From positions 41,453,443 to 41,517,442 of the forward strand of contig OX439009.1 in the NCBI GenBank assembly GCA_949316495.1: 64,000 bases of DNA, given 5' to 3'. Under the pieces are notes generated by a model. The model ran no database searches. It was not told the origin of the DNA and worked only from the letters and a program-made list of their open reading frames with translations. Each line of letters starts with the position of its first letter. Within the stretch, counting starts at the first letter, position 1. Positions 1 to 11,403 of the stretch are shown one piece after another. Source of the stretch: Amphiduros pacificus. Lineage: Eukaryota > Annelida > Polychaeta > Phyllodocida > Hesionidae. The position numbers and the translations under genes were made by a program.

Positions 1-187
1 TTAAAACCTCGCGTTATTAAATGGCAAGCCTAGGGTGCACGTGTGCGACCCTCAAACACATAAGTGAAACTTGGCCAACGTCCCAGTGATAAATGTCATA
101 TGATGGGTAAGAGATGATTGTTATCCTATATATATTAGTACATCGCGTGTTATAGCAAGCAGTGCGATGACTTGAAACGTCCCAGTA

Positions 188-1932
188 CTAAAAGTCATAT
201 ATAATAGGAGTGGGTGGAGTCATGGTTGTATTGGCCAGAGGCATGACCTCATAAAACCTGGTCATGTCCAGTCGGCTGAGTGAATCTGCTGCTGCATTGT
301 ATAGGGTTCCTATGTGAAATGCTTTGTAGTCTATCCTATAGATGCTGGTATATAGATATAGAGCACGTACTAGGTTCATCAGCGATGGGTCCCTTGATTT
401 GGCGTCGTTGATGCAGTAGCAGACAGCTACGTTGTCGATGTTCATGGCAACATTTTTTCCTGCTAACTGTGGGCCAAAGGTGGCGATGGCTATAACCACG
501 GCAGCTAGCTCCCGCCAGGCTATAGTCATGGATGCCATCCATTTGTTTGTAGCATGGAAATCTACCACTGTCCACGAATTATTGTGACATGCCCCTAGAC
601 CAACGTCTGAGGCATCAGTAAATAATATTTCAGCATGTGATATTGACCATTCAGTTGGAAACCAACAAACACCGTTGTGCAAACTCATGCAACGTTGCCA
701 CCATTTTATATCTGACTGTGCCTCGTGGGTTAGCCTAATCTTATGATGTAGTTGCTTTGCCCTTTTGGCTAAGTGATTGAGCCGTTTTGTAAACAGTCTA
801 CCGTCTGCTACTACTTTAGAGCAAAAAACCAGCTTGCCTATTAAAGACAATAATTCTCTTTTTGTTAAATACTTGCGTCCTGATACGGAGTCTAATTCCT
901 GTGTGATGTCGTCAATTCTTTCTTGTGATATACTTAACTGCTGTTTGACTGAATCTATCACAATACCTAAAAATTCGATTTTTTTAGTAGGTCCTACTGT
1001 TTTCTTGTCCTGAATCTCAAAACCTGCTGCCCTGGCTGTACTAATTATGACGTCTAATGATTTCTTGCAACCTTCTGCAGTAGGCGACAGAGTGATTGAA
1101 TCATCAAGATAATGGAGTGTGTCGGCTGCTGCACCGTTTTTCTTGCTTATGTACTCGAGGCCTACCGCGAAATCATCGAATAGACGAGGTGCGCTTGTTA
1201 AACCAAAGGGGAGGCATGCCATCTGATAAAATTGCCTAACGTTATCCTGGTTGTGCCATGAAAAACCTATCAGGTGTCTGTCTTCTTCAGCTACCTTGAT
1301 GCTTTGAAAGGCTGAAGCAAGGTCAGTCTTTGCCATCCAGGCACCCTTATATTTTTGTGCTAGCCTAACGGCATCCAATACTGTGGCATATTTAATGGAA
1401 TACTGTGCCGTATCTATACCTTCGTTAATGGCTTTGCCGGGAGGCCATGAGAGATCATGGATTACCCTGGCTTTGCCCCCAGCTTTTTTAACAAAGGCCC
1501 CCAATGGCGAAGACCTAAAGTTGGGGGGGGGTTAGCTATGAGTCCCTTGATCCTACCTAACGCTAAATTTTTTGAGACGAAATCGGCTACCTTATCTTTA
1601 TGCACAGCGGCCGACGGCCAATTGTTGGAACATAAAGAAATGGTGTCGTCACCTGTGTAACCTAACTTCACCCCATGCTTTGCCCTGTGGCAAAGGAGGG
1701 AGGCAAATTCTTTGTCGGGATGGTCCCTTAAGTTTTGTACCCAAAAATCATGTCGCAGAAACGTGCTTGATGCTGCTTGCTGCACATTTGCCTTGCTTGA
1801 TGCAGAGCTCAAAGGGGAGAGCCCCTTGGCACTGCCTGCAAACGTGCAGTCTTTTGCATGACTTGAACGTGCACTTGAGTAAGTTAAAGTTATTGCAGAT
1901 TTCTGATGAAGGTGTTCTGGCCTTCTGCCCAT
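188..1932 (-). pseudogene. RT/RNase H region of the partial DIRS-like unit
   Basis: The frame encodes a reverse transcriptase with the palm motifs CLPFGLTSAPRLF and YLDD, then FLGIVIDS. An RNase H-like domain follows with FTDASDVGLGACHNN and a C-terminal ADSLSR motif. These motifs are characteristic of the tyrosine-recombinase retroelements (DIRS, Ngaro, PAT) rather than of LINEs. The frame overlaps the end of the gag-like frame, an arrangement known in this group. The copy is broken about once. Confidence 0.8.
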
Positions 1933-3166
1933 TCTCCCGCACCGTCGGCCACTGTACAGACGGTGGCATGGCGGGAAAGGGGCACTCAGAAATTCTGGTA
2001 TGTTGGTAACTCTTACACCTACTACAGCGGGCGGCAGATGCTTTTATTGCAGTTGCTTCTAATATTGTATACACTAACTGAGGATTAACATTTGAAAATT
2101 CTACTGATTTCCTAGCCAAATCCTGTCTGTGTCTCATGTCGAGCGTAGCTACGTTAGCCCATGTATACTTCTTGTCCCACTCACAAATTAACACTCTGTA
2201 CTCAGACATTTGGTCATAAAGATAAAGACCATGCGTATGAACCATTAGTTTTTCATAAACAGCCCATGCCTCTAGCCAAGTTTTCAAATCATATATTGCC
2301 CTGGTGCGTTGGTTTTTCCTCTTGTACTTTATGTTGCCAGAGGGGTCCAAGTAGGTTTGTAAGTCTTGATTAGAAGTATGGTCTATTATTACTGAGTGCA
2401 AAAATTCATGCAAAGCCACGTACTCACCCAGCACAGCCCCTTTCACAGTCTTCTCGGGCACAGTCTTGTCGTGGCATATGTCCCAGTCCATGACATGTGC
2501 CATGCTGCGGAGACCCGGAATGGGTCTGTACTGCTGAGCTGCCGGAGGGAAAAGAGGGTGAGCTATGCTGGGTGTGTGTGCTGGTGGCCAGTTGTTGTTC
2601 CCCTGTTGCCATGGAGCTCCTGTGCTTTGAAGACTTGTAGCCCCCTGGTGGTGACCTATCCATGGGTTACCTGTGGTGACCACTGGTGTCTCCCTTTCTT
2701 TCTCCCTGCTAGCCATGAGTGCCCTGCTGAGGTCCTGTTGTGATATCATTAATGTTCTAATCTGTTCCTGCATAATGTCTATACTCTTGGCTAACGTATC
2801 AATGGTGTTACTCTTACTGATGTGTGAACTGTTCATATTTTCCGTTAGGAAAGGATTGTTCTGGCTAAGGGTACTTATCTGTGAGCCGCTGGGCGATGCT
2901 TGTACCATGAACGATGGTTTCCCTGGGGTAGCTAGCGACGACTGAGAATCCTGGGGCTCCTGGGGCTCCTGGGGCTCCTGGGGCTCCTGGAGCTCCTGGG
3001 GCTCCTCGTCCGACGACGCGTCCTCTCCTTCGGCATGCTCCTCGGGCGGCACCTCCTGCGACTCCCGTGGGGGGTTTCTACATACCCCCAGGCCGGTTGG
3101 CCCTTCATGGCCCTTCATTGGCCATCCGCAGCCCCTGCAACAACGTGTTACGGCGGCCTTGGGCAT
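1748..3166 (-). pseudogene. gag-like ORF of the partial DIRS-like unit
   Basis: An open frame of about 472 codons lies upstream of the RT in element orientation. It starts with a Cys-rich segment (CCRGCGWP), continues with an acidic Glu-Pro-Gln repeat made by a GGCTCCTGG-type short repeat, then a low-complexity region. It ends with two Cys/His-rich clusters (CSRCKSYQHTRISECPFP and CNNFNLLKCTFKSCKRLHVC) like the nucleic-acid-binding knuckles of gag proteins. Function is inferred from position and the Cys/His clusters. The frame looks whole in this unit. Confidence 0.7.
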
Positions 3167-3696
3167 TCTGCTTCTTGTAGTGAACTACGCTGTCTAAACA
3201 TTAACTGAACGGCGTCTGTACTGGAATGGCGGCAAGTCCCCAGCCGCCGCTTATAAACCCCTGGGTGTGACCCCCAGGTGCCACATGCCGTTAGTCAATG
3301 GCAATTAGCTGGTCTGACCCCCAGCTCACCTTGTCACCCCTTCTAAACAACTTTATATACACAATATAAATTCTCCTTAGAAAGGAGACATAAGGCCTAT
3401 GTAAATTGGTCACAAATGATTTATTTATTTCATAAATCTGCCATCACCCGGCCAATTTAACATTGGCTCAATACATACATACAATTATCTTAATTTAAAC
3501 ATTTCACATAAATCACATAAATAAATGAACTTGTTGACCTTAACTTAAACGTTTGATTAATGCTAACATTTCTTGTTATATGCATTTTAAGATAAGATTA
3601 ACTATGGCCACATGACCATTGGATAGCGTGCTATACTAAGGCCATAGATTACGTTGTATTAAGGTTGTAAAAAGGTTGTGGTGGTGGAAAATTGAG

Positions 3697-4651
3697 TTAG
3701 TTTTTTGTTGCTAGCCTTTTAGAAAATTTTAGCTCGTGTGAACTAGTTCCCCTAATATATCCTAAATAGGCGCTGGACTGCCAGTGGCCCAGGGCCGTGA
3801 GCTCCCAGTCCTTCCAGTCCCCAGTGCTTGCCTGCGTTACCGACCCGCTTCTGAGGCTATGACTGGAGTAGTCAGATGGGTCCTTACCTATCTTACTGAC
3901 TAGTAGTTTGATGAGTTTATTATATGAGGATTTACATATTGGGCTGCCAGTGGTTGATGCAAAGAGAGGGCTCCCACCTGATAACTGGCTACTACTAGCT
4001 CTGTTAGCCAAGTATTGCCACATACAGCAGGGGGCGCACACTAACTGCTCTGAACAACCAATGTTCTTTTTTATGCCATCTAGCTTGGTCTTGGTCCTAC
4101 CAATAGTGAAAACCATGTATCTACTGGATCCCGCTAGACCGAATTCTACCTGTGATACCTGCGGGGGCTGGACTAACCATGGGGCCCCCCTTGGCTGGCC
4201 GACCCCGAAGTACTAAAAATCCGAGGGTCAAGGCCGCCCGCCAGAGGGTACCCATGTAGTCTGGGGGTAACCATCTGAACATCTCACACAACATGTTGAA
4301 AGTTATGGGTTTCTTCCTCCCTACTGGGGGGGCTTGTAGCAGCATGGCCCTCTGAACCATCAAGACCCTAGGGGTGTTGGTTGGAGGGGGGTCATGGCCA
4401 CACATTATATGCAGAGACCTGATTGCGGCCAGGTAGACCGATACTGTGTTAGGGGTTAATGAAACACCTTTCTTACCTGGCTTAGAGCTCATGTGAGCTA
4501 TGTACCTCAAAATGGTTTGCTCTGATGCTGGGACTGGCGTTAGCCCGTACAACTTACAAAACCTTGTGTACTGTGTCTGAGCCGAGGAGTAGGTCCTCCT
4601 TGTGTTAGCCTGTATGCCGTTGGCCATCAGGGAGGCGACCTTCTCATCCAA
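3697..4651 (-). pseudogene. Tyrosine recombinase of the DIRS-like element
   Basis: The N-terminal half has a SAM-like core-binding domain (TRRTYSSAQTQYTRFCKLYG). The C-terminal half has the catalytic signature of tyrosine recombinases: HSLRSG (the HxxR box), then GHW, then a Tyr in YLGYIR. This enzyme replaces the integrase of LTR elements and explains the lack of LTRs. The reading frame is broken about once. It lies 3' of the RT frame in element orientation, the order known for Ngaro and DIRS elements. Confidence 0.8.
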
Positions 4652-5363
4652 TTCTGAAAATACCTGGATTGGTTAGCTAAAGCTAAGTGAGCCGCGCTAT
4701 GCCAATTGAATGGCGTTAGCCAAATAAATAAAGGAGTTAAACCACGAACCAGAGAATATATGTACAAGCGCTATGGGTGCTGATTAACGCTATGAGCGTG
4801 CTACCATTAGTTGGTTGCTTTAAGACTCCCTTGAGGGATATGATACAATATGTTTGTACCTGGTTACATATACATGAATATACGGACCGTTAGCGGTCTA
4901 ATACACATTATTAAATATACATTATTGAAACTGTTGTACATACATGTTACCTTAAAGTACATTAATACTACCATGTTAAGGTACATTAATTACCGATATA
5001 CTGATACATTGTTACGATATTACCTAGTTACATTTTACATATTACATTGTTACATATTACATTGACATGTTACCTTGTTACCTGATACTCTATACTCTAT
5101 AGTGTATATTAGCTTGTTATAACCTATTGTTACATGTTATTAAGATATAAGCTGGTATGGTTAATACCCAAGCATATTAAAACCTCGCGTTATTAAATGG
5201 CAAGCCTAGGGTGCACGTGTGCGACCCTCAAACACATAAGTGAAACTTGGCCAACGTCCCAGTGATAAATGTCATATGATGGGTAAGAGATGATTGTTAT
5301 CCTATATATATTAGTACATCGCGTGTTATAGCAAGCAGTGCGATGACTTGAAACGTCCCAGTA
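4652..5363. other. AT-rich non-coding part of the DIRS-like unit
   Basis: Between the recombinase and the RT frame lies an AT-rich stretch with loose repeats of the type TTACAT and ATTACATT at 4850-5140. No convincing coding frame is seen. The part from 5177 on is repeated at the very start of the window. Confidence 0.55.
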
Positions 5364-7109
5364 CTAAAAGTCATATATAATAGGAGTGGGTGGAGTCATG
5401 GTTGTATTGGCCAGAGGCATGACCTCATAAAACCTGGTCATGTCCAGTCGGCTGAGTGAATCTGCTGCTGCATTGTATAGGGTTCCTATGTGAAATGCTT
5501 TGTAGTCTATCCTATAGATGCTGGTATATAGATATAGAGCACGTACTAGGTTCATCAGCGATGGGTCCCTTGATTTGGCGTCGTTGATGCAGTAGCAGAC
5601 AGCTACGTTGTCGATGTTCATGGCAACATTTTTTCCTGCTAACTGTGGGCCAAAGGTGGCGATGGCTATAACCACAGCAGCTAGCTCCCGCCAGGCTATA
5701 GTCATGGATGCCATCCATTTGTTTGTAGCATGGAAATCTACCACTGTCCACGAATTATTGTGACATGCCCCTAGACCAACGTCTGAGGCATCAGTAAATA
5801 ATATTTCAGCATGTGATATTGACCATTCAGTTGGAAACCAACAAACACCGTTGTGCAAACTCATGCAACGTTGCCACCATTTTATATCTGACTGTGCCTC
5901 GTGGGTTAGCCTAATCTTATGATGTAGTTGCTTTGCCCTTTTGGCTAAGTGATTGAGCCGTTTTGTAAACAGTCTACCGTCTGCTACTACTTTAGAGCAA
6001 AAAACCAGCTTGCCTATTAAAGACAATAATTCTCTTTTTGTTAAATACTTGCGTCCTGATACGGAGTCTAATTCCTGTGTGATGTCGTCAATTCTTTCTT
6101 GTGATATACTTAACTGTTGTTTGACTGAATCTATCACAATACCTAAAAATTCGATTTTTTGAGTAGGTCCTACTGTTTTCTTGTCCTGAATCTCAAAACC
6201 TGCTGCCCTGGCTGTACTAATTATGACGTCTAATGATTTCTTGCAACCTTCTGCAGTAGGCGACAGAGTGATTGAATCATCAAGATAATGGAGTGTGTCG
6301 GCTGCTGCACCGTTTTTCTTGCTTATGTACTTGAGGCCTACCGCGAAATCATCGAATAGACGAGGTGCGCTTGTTAAACCAAAGGGGAGGCATGCCATCT
6401 GATAAAATTGCCTAACGTTATCCTGGTTGTGCCATGAAAAACCTATCAGGTGTCTGTCTTCTTCAGCTACCTTGATGCTTTGAAAGGCTGAAGCAAGGTC
6501 AGTCTTTGCCATCCAGGCACCCTTATATTTTTGTGCTAGCCTAACGGCATCCAATACTGTGGCATATTTAATGGAATACTGTGCCGTATCTATACCTTCG
6601 TTAATGGCTTTGCCGGGAGGCCATGAGAGATCATGGATTACCCTGGCTTTGCCCCCAGCTTTTTTAACAAAGGCCCCCAATGGCGAAGACCTAAAGTTGG
6701 GGGGGGGGTTAGCTATGGGTCCCTCGATCCTACCTAACGCTAAATTTTTTGAGAAGAAATCGGCTACCTTATCTTTATGCACAGCGGCCGACGGCCAATT
6801 GTTGGAACATAAAGAAATGGTGTCGTCACCTGTGTAACCTAACTTCACCCCATGCTTTGCCCTGTGGCAAAGGAGGGAGGCAAATTCTTTGTCGGGATGG
6901 TCCCTTAAGTTTTGTACCCAAAAATCATGTCGCAGAAACGTGCTTGATGCTGCTTGCTGCACATTTGCCTTGCTTGATGCAGAGCTCAAAGGGGAGAGCC
7001 CCTTGGCACTGCCTGCAAACGTGCAGTCTTTTGCATGACTTGAACGTGCACTTGAGTAAGTTAAAGTTATTGCAGATTTCTGATGAAGGTGTTCTGGCCT
7101 TCTGCCCAT
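5364..7109 (-). CDS. RT/RNase H ORF of the DIRS-like element (complete unit)
   Basis: An open frame of 581 codons. An N-terminal region is followed by the RT fingers and palm (VIHDLSWPPGKAINEG, CLPFGLTSAPRLF, HYLDDS), then FLGIVIDS, a connection region and RNase H (FTDASDVGLGACHN, AWRELAAVVIAI, ADSLSR). It overlaps the end of the gag-like frame by about 180 bp. It is part of a fossil element, not a host gene. Long open length agrees with a recent insertion. Confidence 0.8.
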   Translation of the reverse strand: MGRRPEHLHQKSAITLTYSSARSSHAKDCTFAGSAKGLSPLSSASSKANVQQAASSTFLRHDFWVQNLRDHPDKEFASLLCHRAKHGVKLGYTGDDTISLCSNNWPSAAVHKDKVADFFSKNLALGRIEGPIANPPPNFRSSPLGAFVKKAGGKARVIHDLSWPPGKAINEGIDTAQYSIKYATVLDAVRLAQKYKGAWMAKTDLASAFQSIKVAEEDRHLIGFSWHNQDNVRQFYQMACLPFGLTSAPRLFDDFAVGLKYISKKNGAAADTLHYLDDSITLSPTAEGCKKSLDVIISTARAAGFEIQDKKTVGPTQKIEFLGIVIDSVKQQLSISQERIDDITQELDSVSGRKYLTKRELLSLIGKLVFCSKVVADGRLFTKRLNHLAKRAKQLHHKIRLTHEAQSDIKWWQRCMSLHNGVCWFPTEWSISHAEILFTDASDVGLGACHNNSWTVVDFHATNKWMASMTIAWRELAAVVIAIATFGPQLAGKNVAMNIDNVAVCYCINDAKSRDPSLMNLVRALYLYTSIYRIDYKAFHIGTLYNAAADSLSRLDMTRFYEVMPLANTTMTPPTPIIYDF

Positions 7110-8341
7110 TCTCCCGCACCGTCGGCCACTGTACAGACGGTGCCATGGCGGGAAAGGGGCACTCAGAAATTCTGGTATGTTGGTAACTCTTACACCTACT
7201 ACAGCGGGCGGCAGATGCTTTTATTGCAGTTGCGTCTAATATTGTATACACTAACTGAGGATTAACATTTGAAAATTCTACTGATTTCCTAGCCAAATCC
7301 TGTCTGTGTCTCATGTCGAGCGTAGCTACGTTAGCCCATGTATACTTCTTGTCCCACTCACAAATTAACACTCTGTACTCAGACATTTGGTCATAAAGAT
7401 AAAGACCATGCGTATGAACCATTAGTTTTTCATAAACAGCCCATGCCTCTAGCCAAGTTTTCAAATCATATATTGCCCTGGTGCGTTGGTTTTTCCTCTT
7501 GTACTTTATGTTGCCAGAGGGGTCCAAGTAGGTTTGTAAGTCTTGATTAGAAGTATGGTCTATTATTACTGAGTGCAAAAATTCATGCAAAGCCACGTAC
7601 TCACCCAGCACAGCCCCTTTCACAGTCTTCTCGGGCAGTCTTGTCGTGGCATATGTCCCAGTCCATGACATGTGCCATGCTGCGGAGACCCGGAATGGGT
7701 CTGTACTGCTGAGCTGCCGGAGGGAAAAGAGGGTGAGCTATGCTGGGTGTGTGTGCTGGTGGCCAGTTGTTGTTCCCCTGTTGCCATGGAGCTCCTGTGC
7801 TTTGAAGACTTGTAGCCCCCTGGTGGTGACCTATCCATGGGTTACCTGTGGTGACCACTGGTGTCTCCCTTTCTTTCTCCCTGCTAGCCATGAGTGCCCT
7901 GCTGAGGTCCTGTTGTGATATCATTAATGTTCTAATCTGTTCCTGCATAATGTCTATACTCTTGGCTAACGTATCAATGGTGTTACTCTTACTGATGTGT
8001 GAACTGTTCATATTTTCCGCTAGGAAAGGATTGTTCTGGCTAAGGGTACTTATCTGTGAGCCGCTGGGCGATGCTTGTACCATGAACGATGGTTTCCCTG
8101 GGGTAGCTAGCGACGACTGAGAATCCTGGGGCTCCTGGGGCTCCTGGGGCTCCTGGGGCTCCTGGGGCTCCTGGGGCTCCTCGTCCGACGACGCGTCCTC
8201 TCCTTCGGCATGCTCCTCGGGCGGCACCTCCTGCGACTCCTGTGGGGGGTTTCTACATACCCCCAGGCCGGTTGGCCCTTCATGGCCCTTCATTGGCCAT
8301 CCGCAGCCCCTGCAACAACGTGTTACGGCGGCCTTGGGCAT
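6925..8341 (-). pseudogene. gag-like region of the DIRS-like element (complete unit)
   Basis: Same product as the gag-like ORF at 1748-3166: Cys-rich N-terminus, acidic EPQ repeat (one repeat step longer here than in the other unit), low-complexity middle and C-terminal Cys/His clusters. It is broken about once in this unit. The EPQ-coding repeat at about 8125-8180 differs in length between the two units, showing slippage after duplication. Confidence 0.7.
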
Positions 8342-8574
8342 TCTGCTTCTTGTAGTGAACTGCGCTGTCTAAACATTAACTGAACGGCGTCTGTACTGGA
8401 ATGGCGGCAAGTCCCCAGCCGCCGCTTATAAACCCCTGGGTGTGACCCCCAGGTGCCACATGCCGTTAGTCAATGGCAATTAGCTGGTCTGACCCCCAGC
8501 TCACCTTGTCACCCCTTCTAAACAACTTTATATACACAATATAAATTCTCCTTAGAGCTTTCTTATTGTCAAAT

Positions 8575-9152
8575 AAAATGAAGCTAAGTGATAAAACTGA
8601 TTTGCTGATTTGCACCCATAATCGATCTGCTGTTAGGTGGGACCTTACAGGTCAAAATGGTTTAATGATATTAACAATCGTCCTAGTGTCAGGCACCTGG
8701 GTGTAATATTTGCAATCATCTAGACAAGAAAGCACAGATAAGGAATATACGTAAAAGGGGATACTACCACAATTTGATCACATCAGTGAGAAACTCAAGG
8801 AACTACACTGGCTACCTGTCAGGGCTCGAATTCAATTTAAAATATTGCTTACTGTCTGAAAGGCATTAAATGGTAAGGGGCCGCCTTACACAGAGGAGCT
8901 CTTATTCCTCAAACGTCAGACCAGAACGTTACGTCCCAACTCCAAATTAGATCTGACCGTCCCCTCAACTAACATGAAAACAGTGGGGGATAGAGCTTTC
9001 TCAGTTATGTCACCCAAACTTTGGAATGACATCCCTAATAGTATTAGGAGGAGCCCTACAGTATCTGTTTTTATGTCCAACTTAAAAATTTTCCTCTTTA
9101 AGAGATACTATGGGGCTGAGCGCAATGAACAGGCTCTGCTTGGTATTGGCAC
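8575..9152 (+). mobile_element. 3' end of a CR1/L2-like LINE (decayed RT C-terminus)
   Basis: The translation gives remnants in several frames: KTDLLICTHNRSAVR, RHLGVIF, then HWLPVRARIQFKIL, GPPYTEELL and FSVMSPKLWNDIPNSIRR. These are the usual C-terminal landmarks of CR1/L2/Jockey-type LINE reverse transcriptases (LHWLPV, APxLWNxLPxxIR). There is an internal deletion and at least one stop. The DIRS-like element joins it at 8556/8557, so it either inserted into or next to this LINE. Confidence 0.8.
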
Positions 9153-10167
<1,015 letters not shown>

Positions 10168-10665
10168 ACAAGTAAGAGGGAATTTTGATTAATGGTCTAT
10201 GTTTTGGAATATCTATGTTTCATCAAAGTCAAGTCAAAATTACCAAATAATGTCAAAGGTTTACATTTATTTCAATCATTATATTCACAAAAACACAAAT
10301 TACTTGAGTAATAAGACATTTCTTTAAAGAATAATACCTCAGTTATACAGATTGCAGTTATTCTCAAAGATTTTCTCAACGTTAATGATATTCTTTCCTT
10401 AAATATTATCAAAACGTATTTTTCCATTCCTTTCTCTGACTTTGAATCTAAAACTATTAAGATTGGTAAGATATTAAGAGAAAATTTCAAATTGAAATGA
10501 AATTCATTTCCTTAGGATTGGACACCTCAACAACTGCAATCGTTTTTGTAGTTATTTACAAAGCAATTATCTTGCACAATGTCATTTTTAGGGGTTCCAA
10601 TTTTGGGGATTTTTTTATTTGGCGGGAATAAAGAACTTTGCAAGACACTGTTCGCCCTAACATTA
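10168..10665 (+). repeat. Dispersed repeat, copy 1 (partner at 48215-48735)
   Basis: The block starts GAGGGAATTTTGATTAATGG and ends near GACACTGTTCGCCCTAAC. The same order of landmarks (CACAAATTACTTGAGT, TAATACCTCAGTT, TTTTGTAGTTATTT, TTGGCGGGAA) occurs at 48215-48735. The ends read roughly as an imperfect inverted repeat (GTAAGAGGGAA against GTTAGGGCGAA), so a non-autonomous DNA element is possible. No coding capacity is seen. Confidence 0.7.
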
Positions 10666-11166
10666 AAGTCTCATTTTTACAAGGATTGCGGGTCAATAAA
10701 ATGTGACCGACCACCCCCATATTTTATATAGCATAGCTTATATTTTTCATGGTATAGCTTATATTCTATATTGCATAGGTCTAATGCTAAATAGCATAGA
10801 TCATATTCTACATACCTTATATTCTAATTCCATACAATATAAACCTGGCAATATATATGCAACATCCCTGAAAACTACTCACCTATGACTATTTTAGTTA
10901 TGCCAGATGTCTTTTTTCATTATAGATCATTACTATGATGAAACCACATGCTGCATACATTAGTTTTGTTCTGTAGTCTGGTTTTATATTGCTGGTTGTG
11001 TTTTGATTGCGTGATTCCCCAGCATATCTTATACTTGAGTCAGCAGCAGTCTAGATCTATCATCATAAAACACAAATTGTCTCTGTAACCATTTTTTGTA
11101 CAACCTCCATCATATGTGTGCATAAATATCATTTTTATAGAAGAAAAAATAGTTTTATCATTAGAA
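10666..11166. other. Upstream region of the GABA-B receptor gene
   Basis: AT-rich sequence with a loose repeat of the type CATAGCTTATATTCTAT at 10725-10830. The promoter and any 5' untranslated exon must be here or further upstream, but no convincing TATA box, initiator or splice site can be chosen by eye. Confidence 0.4.
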
Positions 11167-11403
11167 ATGTTGAGACTAGCTGTGCTGGTTTCTATAATGT
11201 TGTATATTATGGGGTACAGCACAACAAGTGCAAGGAATGAGACTGTCACAGACTTGTACATTATGGGACTATTCCCAATGGAGGGGAGCTGGTCCGCTGG
11301 GGAGAGTATGAAGATATCTACCCTCATGGCCCTAGATCACATCAACCACAGGTCTGATCTTCTCCCTGGGTATAGACTCAACCTGATGTGGAACAACACC
11401 AAG
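11167..11403 (+). CDS. GABBR2-like: GABA-B receptor exon 1 (start, signal peptide)
   Basis: Residues 1-79. The ATG at 11167 is chosen because it begins a classic signal peptide (MLRLAVLVSIMLYIMGYSTTSA), and the mature part starts with the flytrap core LYIMGLFPMEGSW. The in-frame ATG at 11116 would bury the signal. The Trp in EGSWSAGES aligns with a GABA-contact Trp of GABBR1. Donor AACACCAAG|gtcagt. Confidence 0.88.

Larger units (their letters stand above)
1..3381 (-). mobile_element. DIRS/Ngaro-like retroelement, second tandem unit (partial)
   Basis: This stretch repeats 5177-8556 at an offset of about 5176 bp with well under 1% difference by eye. It carries, in minus-strand order, a 5' leader, a gag-like frame and a reverse transcriptase/RNase H frame. 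Its recombinase part would lie to the left of the window. It directly follows the 3' end of the complete unit without any flanking DNA between them. The family call rests on the DIRS-type RT/RNase H and on the tyrosine recombinase in the neighbouring unit. It is a fossil copy with about one visible break. The very high identity to the neighbour means the duplication is recent. Confidence 0.85.
3382..8556 (-). mobile_element. DIRS/Ngaro-like retroelement, complete unit
   Basis: The element reads gag, RT/RNase H and tyrosine recombinase from about 8341 down to 3697, with a 3' AT-rich region inside. No DDE integrase and no LTRs are visible, as expected for the DIRS order, which integrates with a tyrosine recombinase through a circular intermediate. 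Its 5' end is abrupt at about 8556, where the sequence changes to an unrelated LINE fragment. At the other side the next unit starts immediately. No methylase-like domain is seen, so Ngaro-like is somewhat favoured over DIRS1-like; the subfamily is unproven. It is a fossil with about two breaks overall and looks young. Confidence 0.85.

Noticed and set aside
11116-11166. Earlier in-frame ATG for the receptor
   Set aside because: It would put 17 charged or polar residues before the signal peptide; the ATG at 11167 is better.
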